From Limnoperna fortunei (lineage: Eukaryota > Mollusca > Bivalvia > Mytilida > Modiolidae): a stretch of 64,000 bases of DNA. Made by a program: the position numbers and the translations under genes. A model generated the notes under the pieces. The model ran no database searches and was not told the origin of the DNA. It saw only the letters and a list, made by a program, of their open reading frames with translations. The stretch covers positions 79,222,623 through 79,286,622 of the forward strand of contig OX104114.1 of the NCBI GenBank assembly GCA_944474755.1, read 5' to 3'. Every line of letters starts with the position of its first letter. The stretch's first letter is position 1. This document shows positions 26,401-41,400 of the stretch, one piece after another.

Positions 26401-29400
26401 TGTTGATCTATTTTTATTTGTGTATGCCTTGTATGGCTACAAGTACGGAATTGATAGAAAAATAGTCGTTATATCTGGTGCTTTTTTCATTGATTAATGA
26501 TAAAGGTTATTTACTGTTTGATATTGCATACCATGAATAATAATGAAAAAGAAAGAAAAAAAAACTGAAAATAAGTGTGTTAAGGTTTAAAAACACAAGA
26601 GAAAAAATCCTGGAAATTGCTGTAAATAATGAAAAATGTATGTAACTACTACGAAATTAATTATTTGTACAGTCCCATGTCTTCTCCCAAGTGTCTCCCT
26701 GAAGTCTCCCTATCAGAGAGAAGTCACACCTCCCTACTTTTTTAGCTCACCTGACCCAAAGGGTCATGTGAGCTATTGTTATCACTTTGCGTCCGTCGGC
26801 GTTGTCGTCGTCGTCGTTGTCGTCGGCGTCTGTAAACTTTTTACATTTTAATCTTCTTCTCTGAAACCACTTGGCCAATTGAAACCAAACTTGGCCATAA
26901 TGTTCATTGGATGGACCTTTACAAAGTTTGTGTTTTTTATTTTGATTGGTAAACCAATATGGGCGCCACCTCAAGACTTAGTTTAACATAGGACCCTATG
27001 GGAAAAAATTTAAAAAGGGCTTCTTCTCTGAAACTGTTTAACCAATCAAAACAAAACTTACTGGCAATATTGTTTGGATGGTCCTCTATAAAGTTTGTGT
27101 TTTAGATGGGAATTTGGAAATTCAAAATGGCTGCCACCGCAGGACTTAGTTTAACATAGAACCCTATGGGAAAAAGTTTTAAAAGGCTTCTTCTCTGAAA
27201 CCGGTTAATCAATGGAAACAAAAACTTACTAGCAATATTGTTTGGATGGTCCTCTATAAAGTTTGTGTTTTTTATGGCAATTGGAAATTCAAAATGGCTG
27301 CCACCGCAGGACTTAATTTAACATAGGACCCTATGGGAAAAAGTTTGAAAGGCTTCTTTTCTGAAACCTGCCAAACAATGGAAACAAAACTTACTAGCAA
27401 TATTGGTTGGATAGTCCTCTATAAAGTTAATGTTTTTTATCCCAATCGGAAATTCAAAATGGCCGCCACCGCAGGACTTGGTTTAACATTCAACCCTATG
27501 AGAAAAAAGTTTAAAAGGGCTTCTTCTCTGAAACCGTTTAACCAATCAAAACAAAACTTACTAGCAATATTGTTTGGATGGTCCTCTATAAAGTTTATGT
27601 TTTTTATGGCAATTGGTAATTCAAAATGGCCGCTACCGCAGGACTAAGTTTAACATAGGACCCTATGGGAAAAAGTTTTTAAAGGCTTCTTCTCTGAAAC
27701 CGGTTAATCATTGGAAACAAAAACTTACTAGCAATATTGTTTGGATGGTCCTCTATAAAGTTTATGTTTTTTATGGCAATTGGAAATTCAAAATGGCCAC
27801 TACCGCAGGACTTAGTTTAACATACAACCCTATGGGAAAAAGTTTTTAAAGGCTTCTTCTCTGAAACCGGTAAATCAATGGAAACAAAAACTTACTAGCA
27901 ATATTGTTTGGATGGTCCTTTATAAAGTTAATGTTTTTTATGGCAATTGGAAATTCAAAATGGCCACCTCCGCCGCAGGACTTAGTTTAACATAGGACCC
28001 TATGGGCAAATAAAAAAAATCTTCTCTATACAACTGGTTAACCAATGAAACAAAGCTTTCTAGTAATATTGTTTGGATGGTCCTATTTAAAGTTTATTGA
28101 AAATTACAGGACTTACTTTAACATCAGGGAAATGCCATCTTCATTGCCTATAAAATCAGGTGAGCGATACAGGCTCTTAAGAGCCTCTGGTTAGAGTGTG
28201 TGTGGTGACCCCTGACACTGTAGAAGAGGTCATAAACACCCATTTAGAAAACTTTAAAGTGGAGATTGATGAAATAAGAACATGAGCTACAAATGTAACC
28301 AATGGGACTGTCACACCTGACACCACCCCAATCCACGTTCTGGGAAGCTTTGGTACCAAATTTATAATGGTTACATGTCATGAGCTCAAAACTGATGAAC
28401 AGCATGGCGATACTAGTGGATAAATGCTTGTCTGTGAGGACCAAATATGGAATAAGCAAGTTTTTTTTAAATTTTGCCTCCTACCCAATTTAATTTAAAT
28501 TTGAAAAAAAAATCTGAAAAGTTGGAATTTAAATTTATTTTTTTTCCCTCCTCCTACCCTAATTTTTTGGGGCTGATGTCCGTAAACCAACAAATTAAAT
28601 AAAAACGGCCTAATACAACAGTAGTTTATTGCAAATATGTTAATAACGAGCTATATAACAAATACTGAGTATTTCAACCATGTCAGGCAAACTTCTTATT
28701 TGTTTGCTTTCATGTAGAAGTTTGCACCATTTGAATATACATGTATGCACACACACACACACAACTGAATGTATATTGCTGCACTACTTTTTTACAAACA
28801 CAAATTTATGTTTACAGGAATCAGTGGTACACGAGTGGTAAGAAACTTCCTAATTCCCAATATGTGTGGGAAGGAGACGGAAGTAACATCGACACTTCTC
28901 CAAGTGGATTTTGGATGGCTGGATACCAGTTCATCCCTAAAGGCTCTAGAGTCGTATACACGTTTGATAACACTCGTAAGTATCTTACAATTTCTGAAAT
29001 TGAGAGTAATACATGTCTATTCATCATCTTGTTTTGCTTAGCCCTTTTTTTTTTCAGTACTGTTTCCATTGTTTTAATAACAAAAGATTGTTACTAAATC
29101 ATTATTAACAGAACACAGGACCAAATAAATCGATTTGTTTACTTCTGTACTGTTTCTTGATATAACATGCATGACAAACACAATAACAGTAAGATATTGA
29201 ATTAAAATTTCAGTCATTATTGAGACATACAAGCCATATTGTTGTTATATGTTTGATGTTGACTCCATTTTAGTCTTTTTGTCTCTGATTAAGAATATAA
29301 GCATACATGAACATACTGTTTCTTTTTATTTCAAAGTAATACAAGGTGGAATAAGTTCAACTTCTGCAGATATTTTTATATGTAGACTAATGACTTTTTA

Positions 29401-32400
29401 TTTTATTGTTTCTTCCTTTTAGAAAATGGGTATAGATGGACTATTGCTCAAAGTATCACAGTGATGTGTTACATTTGTGAGATAGGCCAGGAAGAGGCTT
29501 ATAGAGTACTTATACAACGGAGGGATTTCAGTAAGTTCATCATATAGCATATTTTACTTTTCAGCCATAAATAATTTAATTTTTTTTTTTTAATTTTTCA
29601 CTAAATTTATATAAGTTATATACATTTCACACTTATAGCTGAAGCAGAATTTTAGGAATATAAAATACTTTAAATTTAAAGTGTAGCCTTAAAATATTTA
29701 ATTTTAGGCTATGGTCTCTACAAGTGCTTGAACATGCATACAGATACATTAAACTGTCCTTGGTTTTCAAGTAGTTTTATGCATACAATTAATCAATTAA
29801 TATGGCATATTGGAAATTTTTCTTTTATAATGTCAAGAATCAGGCTCACCCTACAAACACACCTGAGACATTTAGCTGTGATTAAGTCTCTACAAAATGT
29901 ACAAAATACCAATAAAATGGAAGATTGGCAGTAAAACAATAAGAATGCGATAAAGTTTTCTCTGCAATCAATTCACAGTATTATGATGGGTTTTGCTTAT
30001 GAACACTTAACTGGCCAAAAAAATCAAATTATAGCTATTCTATAATAAGCAGATAACATGTATTTTGTACAAATCCTTTTCTTTTTTTAGCTTTTGGGAC
30101 ACCATTTCTCAATCCAGATAATGCTCCATATGGCCCTGTATTTGATCCGGATGGGGTACCAGCAAATGTATATTTCCTCTCATCCACCAAGACCCTGTAC
30201 TTGGAGTGTCTGGCTGAAGGCAATCCACAACCATCCTACAGGTGGTTAAGAGGAACTACACAAGACAACACCATTGAGGAGGTATAGTAAAGCAGAGCCA
30301 ACTTGTCCATGAATAAAAGTTCAGGGTCAGCAAGGGAGGCCATTTATAACAAAAGGTTTGCTGTTTGCAGATTGACCTCCAAATTTGGCCCTTCCTGGAA
30401 TAATTGACTGGTTTTTATACCCCCCCCCCCCCCCCAAATTGTTGTGGGGTCTGTCCACATCCATTGAAAGCACAACTCCTCCTAAACCGCTTGGTGAAAT
30501 TTCATGAAACTTAGCATAAAGGAAGTACATTTTATGTAGATGTGCATGAGGGATTTTTATTGACCTCAGATATCATTAAGGGGAGATAATTGGACTTGAA
30601 AGCGAAGCTGGGGTATCCCTTTGCTCACAGTCCACACTTATTTTTTTAGTTATAATTTGCTTATAACAGATAATTTTAATTAAAAATCTGATAAACAGCA
30701 AGCAAGTGAAAAAAATAGCAGAAAATAATTTGTTTTATTATATAGTAATATTTTTCCCCATTGTATTTCATATAGCAATAAAGTGCAGTATATTTTCATA
30801 TTTTACACTGAATCTCGGCCTTTTATGTAATTTCCGGGAAAAGTACAGATGTGTTCCGAACATCGGCCTTTTATATTTTACTGTTGTTTGGTAAACATGG
30901 CCGAAAGTGACATACATGATACTGCGCTCGAGGGGAAAATTTGCAGAACCGCTTGAAACTGAACAAATGGAAGTGAATTCGATTGTAGATAAAAGTAAAT
31001 TTCATAGACCAACAAAGGAAAAAAAAATCAAGTGTAAACTGTACACAACGGGATTTAAATATGGTGCACAAGTGGCTCGTTATGCTAGTAGTAGTACACT
31101 CGAATTTCGGCGATGAAAGTGTGTCGCTTTAACGTACGTTAATTTCGCTGAAACGCATTGTATATAATTATTTAGGAGTCATTTGGTTTGAGCAATAAAT
31201 GCAAGATATTTTAAAAGTAATTTAGCCTTGGGATCATCGTTTACATTGCCGAATGAAGGGAAATCGCCAAATTTCGAGTATGGACGAAATTCGAGTGTGT
31301 GGCCATATATTCACAACAATAAGGAACAACAAATAAAAACACAAAATTGAAAAAAATCTGTTTTTATCATATGTAAATCTACATCAAAATATATATCTGT
31401 AATATTGACCAAGTGAAAATATGATAATATTGGACCTAGTAAATTATTACAAAATAGCAAAGATAATGAATAATCACTTAAAAGCGCAAAAAATTTTTAC
31501 TATATAATAAAAAGGTTATTGCATGAATATTGGAAAATATTGTCCCTCGCAAGATGCTATATTGCACTCGCAAGCTCGTGCAATATAACACTTGCTTGGG
31601 ACAATATTTCCCAATATTCATGCAATAACCCTATAGTACTAACTTATATAAAATATAATTTTGGCTGATAGCAGTTCAAGAAAATAACCCTTGCACTAAG
31701 CACCATAAAAGTGTCGATTTGATGAAGAAGAAAAATTATATTTTAAAGTGGTTTCATTAACTATGTTTGGTCTTTCATAAGAGAGATGTCTCATTGTTGG
31801 TTCTGTTAAGGATATTTTTTGTGTATGACCTTACAAAACAAACTCATTGTATTCTATGAAATGAAAAAAGAAACCTAGTTTTTTACAAGTTTTTTGTTTA
31901 CAGATAAGCATGGCAGAAAATGAGAAAATATATTTAAGAATTTAAAGTTTAAACTTGTACATAAATTTCTAAATTTTGCATAGGTTCATGTAAATCAATT
32001 TCAGAATTTACCGTTCTTCATATCTAAATATGCAATTTACATAAAGTTGTGCTTTCCACTGTGTAAATTTATGTTTTAAGGTTAAAACAACAACAGACAA
32101 CAGATATACATTAACCAATGGCCGACTTACTATACAGAACCCTGACAGTACAGACACCAAATATTACAGATGTGAGGCGTCCAATACACAGGGCAAGATT
32201 GTTAGTAATTACGCACAGTTATCTTTGGGAGGTAAGTATACTATAAGTAGTTAGTGTCATTTTTGTCTCGCCTGCGACGAAAGTCGCTGGAGGCGAGACA
32301 AATGTATGGGAATCCGGCGGCGACGGCGGCGGCGGAGACGGCGGCGGCGTAAACACTTGACATCTTGCTTCATATCTTTGTAAGCCCAAGCCCTAGGTCC

Positions 32401-35400
32401 ATCAAATTTGGTCCAGAGGTAGCTTATGATGAGTACTTGCCAGTCAGTCACCTGTAACTTGACCTTGACCTCAATTTCACGGTCCAGCGACTACGTTAAA
32501 GTTTTTGGGTTACGACAGTTCCTCTGTAACTACGCATGGTAGGATGACAATATTTGGTGTATAGGTTGCTGATGACTAGTACATGACTGTCTGGTAGGTG
32601 TCACCTGACCTTGACCTCAATTTCACGGTCCAGCGACTACGTTAAAGTTTTTGGGTTACGACAGTTCCTCTGTAACCACCCATGGCAGGATGACAATATT
32701 TGGTATATAGGTTGCTGATGACTAGTACATGACTGTCTGGTAGGTGTCACCTGACCTTGACCTCAATTTCACGGTCCAGCGACTACGTTAAAGTTTTTGG
32801 GTTACGACAGTTCCTCTGTAACTACGCATGGTAGGATGACAATATTTGGTGATTAGGTTGCTGATGACTAGTACATGACTGTCTGGTAGGTGTCACCTGA
32901 CCTTGACCTCAATTTCACGGTCCAGTGACTACGTTAAAGTTTTTGGGTTACGACAGTTCCTCTGTAACTATGCATGGTAGGATGACAATATTTGGTGTAT
33001 AGGTTGCTGATGACTAGTACATGACTGTCTGGTAGGTGTCACCTGACCTTGACCTCAATTTCACGGTCCAGCGACTACGTTAAAGTTTTTGGGTTATGAC
33101 AGTTCCTCTGTAACTACACATGGTAGGATGACAATATTTGGTATATAGGTTGCTGATGAATAGTACATGACTATCTGGTAGGTGCCATTTGACCTTGACC
33201 TCAATTTCACGGTCCAGTGACTACGTTAAAGTTTTTAGGTTACTGCTGTTCCCCTGTAACCAAGCATGGTAGGATGACAATATTTGGTATAAAGGTTGCT
33301 GATGAATAGTAAATGATTGTCTGGTAAGTGTCACCTGACCTTGACCTCAATTTAACGGTTCAGCGACTTCGTTAAAGTTTTTGTATTATGACAGTTCCTC
33401 TGTAACTATGCATAGTATGGTGACAATAATTGGTATACAGGCCGCTGCTGATAATTAATGCTATTTACGTAATGCTTATGACGAAATTTATTTTCGTTAC
33501 TGATGCGGAATTCAGGCGAGACGTTTTTCTGTGTCCACACTTGTAGTAATATAATTGGACAATAAGACCAGAAATACAATATTGTAGTTTCTCAGGCTGT
33601 TTCATCTTTACTTCATACACACTATATCAATCATTTTTATAATGTATCAGAAAAGTCAAATTTGAGAATGCACATCATAATAATAGTCATTTAAAAATGT
33701 TTGCTTTCAATTAAAAAAAAACGCCTTCCCACCCCAATTAAAACCATTAAAATTGTACAAGAAGCTTTTAGAATATTTATTTTTATTACACAGAAGAAAA
33801 TATGATGTCAAATATAAAAGTTAATGAAGACAAGAAGTTAATCTGATACACACAAAAAAGTCTATGAAAATTTGCATCCTTTGGGTTATGTTACATCACA
33901 GAAGTATTAGATAAATACACATTACATACATTATGTCTAGGTACAACTACCTGTATTATGTGGAGACAGTTGTGTACATTTGTACCACTATGGCTGTCAA
34001 GTTGTGATGCAAATTAAGGCAACTGTTGAGACGTGATACAGGTAGTTGTACCTACTCTTAAATGTATGTAATAAGTTTATCTAAAATTAAGAAGTATAAA
34101 AAGGGTAAAACAAAACGTATAAAAGTTTTAATTTTAATATTCAACGAAGCATTTTGACATAAAAAATATTCCCTAATGTCACACGCATTATAACGTCACA
34201 TTTCATTAATAAAATGAGAGTCAAAATCGCTAATCATTGATTATAACATTCATTATGATGTCAAAAAGTAGGTTCGACAAAAAGTACATCTTGTATCACC
34301 TATATAGATGATACAAGATTTTGTATCCCCCTGGTTTCATCAATGGCTTAATTTTCAGATTTTGACAAAATACATACTTAATTTTAGATCAATTATAGTA
34401 TGACCTTGAATTGTCTCCCAATTAACAGTAGTGATATCACTTTTAGGACATTTGATACTACATATGATTGGTCTATAAAGTTCATGTCATTATCAATTAT
34501 TGTTGTAAAAATTTAACAAGCATCATGCAAACATTTTTAATATATTCTATTACCAATACAGTAATTAAATATGTTTACAGTTTATATAGATCAACAAATC
34601 CAACACTTTCCAGTGATGAAAGTGTTTAATTGAATTCATGTTTCTTATTTAATGAACCAATAAAATTGACAATGACTTCAAAACTGATTGTCTGATTCTT
34701 GTCTCAGTTATTGAGTCATGGAGCAAAAACAGAGTAGAGAATTAACTTAAGTAAATGCTGCAACTATCTATTTTTTTCTTGGGGATTCAGTTGGAGAGAA
34801 TTGTATGTAGTTTACACATGGTATGCTGACTACCTTCCCCCAATAAAATTAGGATACCATCAAGCAAACAGCTTTGAAATCTGAACTTGCTTAAGAACCA
34901 ATTTGTGCAAATCATTACAACTGTATGCAGGAAATTTATATGGTGCTACCCTAATCTTCGGTTGGCAAACTGGCAATCCTTGTCAATTAAGATTGGAGTC
35001 CAGCACCATGCTTTCAGTGAGACTAAAGTCCACAACCTCATTGTTGACAGGCACATGATCAATGGTAGACTAACTACCATAATCACTCGGCCAATGAGGC
35101 CACTAGTAAAATTGGTTAAATTCCTACTAAATTTATTGAGGGTAATCTGGAAAAAATGAAAGGTGCTTATATGAAATAATGTTAGTAGGGGGTGGGAACT
35201 AAATTGTAAATGAATCATAATGGCTGATGTTGACTATACAAGTGCCTTCCAACAAATACAGTGTTTTCTGGAATTCGCTCTAATGCTTCTTTTTCACCAA
35301 ATTCTATCAATTATTCCAAAAGTAAAACAGTAAATTTGAAAAAGTTTAATTTAAGTTTAACTGAGCTAATTGACCCCAATATGTAATGTCGTTGCCTAGG

Positions 35401-38400
35401 ATATTTGACTGCATCACTTGACTTGTTTTCATTTCAGTCCTTGGTGCCTTTTCCAATGTTGCTGATGCACCTGTTAATGCCTTTGCTTATGATGGAGCCA
35501 TAATTGTGTGCAGTAGAATTAGTTATGAGCCAGGTAATTACTTACATTGGTCAGAATATATTTAATATTTGTATACAGTTAATTTTCAACTAATATTTAC
35601 ACAGGACCAAATGAAGGAGTGACAATTAACCTCTTTCTATACTCATGTCTGATTCTGTTTTTTAGTTCTGTCCATAAACTTTTTTGTAAATAATTAATGT
35701 AAATATGTTATTAATAGGACATCAAAGAGAGCATATATCCTGTTGCTCAACATTTTATGGTATCAGCATAATAGGGGCGGCCTTGTCTATTCTCATATAT
35801 CACTGCCTTTTAATTGGGGATTACATTGTACACACCAATCAGATGATACAATCAATTAGCACTGGACAGCCATGTGACTCTGAGGTGGTCTGACTTGTTC
35901 AGTGGGAAAGTCAGTTTGGCGTCTGGCAGGCATTGCAAAAGCAGCATTGTTCATAGTTATGTTATTTTTATTATCATGGATACCTTTGCAAATGCTCTCA
36001 CTTCCCCTTCTTCCCCTACCAATACATGAACAGGTTTGGGCTGTTTTGGGAGTACCACAGGGTTGCTTATTAATGTTATATTTGTTATTTGCATATACTG
36101 TTGTAACTTGTATTGTATTGATAATGACAAATAATAAAAACTGTGGTTGACATTGCCAAAACCTGTCTTGTGTGTTACTAATTAGAGTAAAGGATATTAA
36201 TTAAGACACAGCTGTAATCTTCAGACATATCTGTGAATCCCCTCACTGAGCTCAGAATTTACAAGAGCACACACATTCACATATTGCATTGTTTCTGGTG
36301 TTGGTCGTGGTACATTAACACATGGGTAACTTCTTCACACCTCTTACAATCAGAACAATTACCTTAAGTGGGTGGGGTAGGGGAGCAATTTCTGATGTCT
36401 TGTATTAATGGTTCAAGTTATGTCATTTTATATAAGAAAATTTGAAGAAAAGTAACAATATTACAAAAATTGCCAGCATACAGATTTTTTTGTGTGTTGA
36501 TTGCATGCTTTGTATATTAAAATATCATGAGTAGAGAATTGTATCTAAGATTTTTTTTATAAACTAAACTGAGCTTGTATTGTAAAAAACTTTTAAAGAG
36601 CAAATTCTTTTTTAAATTTTAAACTAGATAAATACTAGAATATTTTATATATTTTGTTTATATATTTTATATTATAAAATGGGGCAACAATTTTTGTTAT
36701 TTTTTAGCTGTTGTTTATAACTGGGAGAGGATAGCAGGAGGAAAACCAGAGGACATCTTTGTTGGTAATACTCCATATATCTTTATATCTTCAAATGGAA
36801 GACTCTACTTCTCAGAAGTGACAAGAGTGGATGAAACTTCCTACTATTGTCGTGCTACACTATCTGGTATATCTAACACAGTCACAGGAACAGCTCAACC
36901 ACCAAGCGCAGTCAGTCGTCCAATCGGATTGCGTGTTAGAGATCAAGGTTTGTTAATAAAATGCACTTTTTTTAAAAACTTTGCAGTCTCAGTACTGCTT
37001 TAAAAATATATTGTTTTCATCTGATCGCCTGGTCCACGTTACATGATGAAGAATTATATTGCTAAATATGTTTATTTTGTTATGAAAATTGTGACAAGAT
37101 TAATGGGTTCTTTTTAGACAAGATTAATGGGTTCTTCAAGATTAGTGGAGGGCAGCGGAACAAACAAAAAGACATTAACAATTTCTGTCATGAGTGGAAG
37201 ATCCAAAAAGGGCAGGAAGTCGCTATTTCTTCCATACACCAGTAACTTTCATATCATGATGTCATATCAACTTTTTATTGTTTAAGACTCCATTATCTTG
37301 GACATCCAATGAGAATGCACGAAACAAAAATGTTAAACAAACAAATGTTACCATAACAACATTCTTGTTTGTGTGTTTTGATTTTATTATGCTCAAGTGG
37401 ATCAGTGTGCATGAGCTGATCTGTACTCAGTCATCTGTACCAGAAATCGGCCATTTACAGACTAAATGTCAAATTTTGTCACAGATCTATATTTATACAA
37501 TGTAGAATCACCAAAAGAACTTAGTATTTTTTGGAATGCCTTCTTATCCCCATGTCCTTTTTATATAAAATGCAGCTAAAAATGGCTTATGTATATTTTT
37601 AGCTGCTAAAAGTGATTGGGGTCCAATTATTCAGGATGATTTCCCTAATGTCTACCCTAATCCACCAATCAGAGGCCAGGATATTAGGATGGAGTGCTTT
37701 GCTTATGGATCGTAAGTATAAAAATTAGGAAATAACTCATGAATATATCAGGTAAAATATAAGTTACCAATTATAGGATGTCATATTGGAATAGTATTTC
37801 TTTTGCATTTGATGATCCTAGAAAATGACTTCCTTTCCTACCTTTGATGTTGTACAGAAGGTGTCTGGTTTGAGTACTTGATCTTGTTTTATTTGTATGT
37901 TATCAGTATCGCATGTCAGAGTGGTTACTGTACTAAGTCATACTATTTCTCAAATGCCCATCAACACTGAGGTTACTGGTTTAAGTCTCAGTATCATTTG
38001 GCTTTGTAAAGTTGCAAAAAGGAATGCACTTGCTACCTGTGGTCAATGCTGTTTCATCAACTCTGAGTTGGCTGCAAAAAAAAGAACATTGTTTGACATT
38101 AGCATTACACAATATCATCCTTAAAATTCAGTTTTGTTCGCAAAAGGAATATATAGAGCTAGGAATAAGTCTTAACTACATCATTGGTGGATCCAGGTAG
38201 GGTGTGCACTGAGCACACACCCTCCTAAACTTTGACCTAAAATTGTAAAACGACATGCAGAATGTACATGTAAATGTGAATATTGTTATACATTTCATTA
38301 TCAAAAATGGTTAAAATATTCTAAAATTTCGTGGGTTTCAGGGAGTTTTCAACCCAATAAAACTAACTCCTGGATCCACACCAGTACATATTATACCATG

Positions 38401-41400
38401 TTCATTGTCTAGTAAGAATGGTAAGGAATGTTTTTGAACAAAGATTACAAATATTACGTGCAGGAAGTTTTACATTAATGCATTAAAAATCATTATTTTA
38501 TTTCAGAGCAAACAATTACGTTAATAGCTGGAATTACGTTTGGTCTAGACCAGTTGGTCTTCCAAAAAAGGTCAAATTTCAGGACTTGAATCGTATAATG
38601 ATTTTAGAAAATGCTCAGGCAGAAGATGAAGGAGTGTACACATGTTTTGTTACTCGTGGAGCTAACTCACAGAGCAGGTCATTTACACTGACACTTAGTA
38701 GTAAGTAGTGAAACTTACTTGAAGCATTTAAGGAAATGTATTAAATTGTTGGTGAGATTTTTGGATACCGATGACTTTGGGACGGTTTACACCAATAAAC
38801 TGCAAAGCGATCTTTGTCCAACCGTAACCAATCCAAATTCGCCTATATCTAATAATCTAACACTGAAGATGATCCTGGTTTTAAGTTTATTTATGTTTAC
38901 ATCCCTATCTCATCGAAGGAGAGCAACCCAGAGATGAGTTGATGAGAAAATGCATCGAGTTTCATAAAACTTTAATGATCTGTTTATCGCTGTTTTGTAA
39001 CATGGTAACATCACAGTACATGTTTACTGAACAAACGTCTTGACAGCGAGGTGAGATGGGCCCATCTCACTCAAGTAGAGTGAGATGGGATAATACCGCA
39101 GATAAAGATCAAAGGAAAGTACTGCAAAATAGCGATACATATTAATATTAATATCATAAAAAGAAATAAGAAGAAAAATATTTAATAAGTAATCAATAAT
39201 ATTCACTATTCGTTGTCACTTGTTGTTTGTGGAATAATACATATATATCATCAACGTCATCAATCAGTCACATGCTGTGGGGCATGGCTAAAATACCAAG
39301 TTAGTTTATATGAAATAATGTTGCTCAGCTAAAAGTTATTTAAATGGCTGATTGAATGATTGTTATTTTAGAATATTAAAAGAAATTAAAATATCCATAT
39401 AAAAGTCATATCAATACTTTTAAAGTGCTTCCTTGTTATATCACACACTGATACCATGGTGGTTCCTCAATTACTGCCACTAATTTAAAGTCCACTTCTT
39501 AAACAAAAATGTTTTTATACAAATTTCTCCCTTGATATACCACAACCCTTATGTATATATTGCTGCATATCTGTTTTATTAAAATAATTGAAAGACCCCA
39601 AACAAGATCTGGTTTTTGTGGAAACTTTGTCCCTTTATTTTTTTTGCATCACTAGATTCAGTGTTTGGATTTATTCAAATTTGGATAAATGCCTGAAAGA
39701 ATTTTGACAAAAATTAATTAATGACTAATGTCAAGAAATAATTAAGCAGTGTTCAGCCAAAAAAAAAAAAAAAAAAAAAAGGAATTAATTTACAATGTCT
39801 GGCCATGGCCTGTTGCCATTTACTTTGAAGGACTTGTTTCCATTCAAACAAACTTTCATGTAGATAAGATATATACCATCATGTCATCACCTAGATTTGG
39901 GCTATGACTTTAAAGAGATAATTGTACAGTTTTTTAAAATATTTGAGAGTTAGCTTTACACATTTCTTTTTGTTTATTATCTTTTCAGCCAAACCTTACT
40001 TTTTAATGGATCTAAAACCCCAGCACATTGACATTGGCAGTCAGTTAACATGGCAGTGTATTGCTGAAGGAAACCCTGTCCCACTGTACAGCTGGTTCCG
40101 TAACGGAACCCTCATTCAAGCTAATGACCCCTATGTTACCGTGAGAAACAACATTATAACAATCACAGATGCAAATCCAGCCAAACACAATGGAATGTAC
40201 CAATGTAGTGCCACTAATACCCACGGTGAAGTTCTTACCTCGGCACAACTTCGTGTTTTAGGTAGGTACTGCCAGTCTGATTTGGTGATATTATCTTGCC
40301 CAAACCCCTGTCATCACAACTTTAAATCAAGTAAATAGCTGAGCCATGAATTGTCAGTCAAATCTTAGAATAAGAAATTTTTAAAGTTATTAAATCCTTA
40401 ATTCTATTATTATACTGTTATAGTTCTTTCTTGATATTTTGTAATGGAGAAGGAAATTACATGAAAGGCCACCTCTATTATAAAGCCATATTCCACTAGC
40501 AACAAGAGTGGACTTCAGAAGTCAAAAGTGGGACTATTGTATTACAAATTAAGAAATGGTTGAGCCTCTTAAATTTACCCACTGTACAAGACCCTTAGCC
40601 AGCTGGGAACCTTGGGATATCTATGGATGCATTAGATATAGGATCTATACAGACATAGACAGTATGAAATCCTCAGTTGCCATGGACACCTTTTTATATG
40701 TAAGTAATTTCTCTGGTTTTTTCATGCATTTTAAATGTGGTGTAATTTCAGCATTTGCACCTTCGTTTAAAAAGAATCGCTTGCCACAGAGTTTAGCTGG
40801 AGCCATCCGAGGAAACCTAACCATACAATGTCGTCCTGAAGCTGCACCAAAGCCTACAATCAAATGGTCCAGGAGAGACAGATTTGGAAATTTACAAGAT
40901 CTTGCTGTATCTGTAATTACAGGACCGATAGTTGATTCCACTGCCAGGTATCAAATGAATCTGATTGGAGATTTAATTATAACCAACATACAGGCAGATG
41001 ATGACGGGACTTACATTTGTATTGCCTCAAATGCATATGGAGAAGACCAAAGTGCATGTCTACTAAAAGTCCAAAGTAAGAATTAAATGGCACATATCTG
41101 AACATATTGTTAAACTAATATCAACTGTATTTACTTCAACCGGCTTTAAACTTATTTGCAAAACCAACTATAAAACACTCCGTTATTATTATGAACCCCA
41201 GACGAATATATAGTAATAAGAGTAAATGTATGTTCATTACACTATCTTTCATCAGGTGCTTCTACACCACTGAATAGAATTTTGCATTGTCAAACTTGGA
41301 AAAAAATTTTTTTTATTAAATATGATTCCATCAAGTGATAACTCAATCAAAATCTTACTGCAATACTTCACATGATACCGGTAGATAAAATTACCAGTCT

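Larger units (their letters stand above)
25218..28611. mobile_element. 3.4-kb element with inverted ends, carrying a nested repeat element
   Basis: Ends are AGGCCGGTATTATTTATTTT followed by GTTGGTTTACGGA on the left and the inverse, TCCGTAAACCAACAAATTAA...CGGCCT, on the right. The interior is interrupted by the tandem-repeat element at 26742-28190. A coding-like relic lies at 28200-28450. The two ends could also be two separate copies in opposite orientation. Confidence 0.5.
21806..28817 (+). other. Contactin intron 3, a transposon nest
   Basis: 7-kb intron in the middle of the lectin domain. It holds a TIR transposon (23071-25201), a nested small element (24223-24650), a second TIR element (25218-28611) and a tandem-repeat element inside that (26742-28190). 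21806-23070 and 28612-28817 show nothing recognisable beyond AT-rich DNA and a short CA repeat. Confidence 0.85.

Noticed and set aside
26747..26974. Asp-rich open frame on the minus strand
   Set aside because: The acidic run is the complement of the GTC triplet tract of a repeat element.
40556..40751. Upstream extension of the exon 13 open frame
   Set aside because: It lies in the intron; the AATTTCAG acceptor and the phase from exon 12 set the start at 40752, and the extra residues are not Ig-like.
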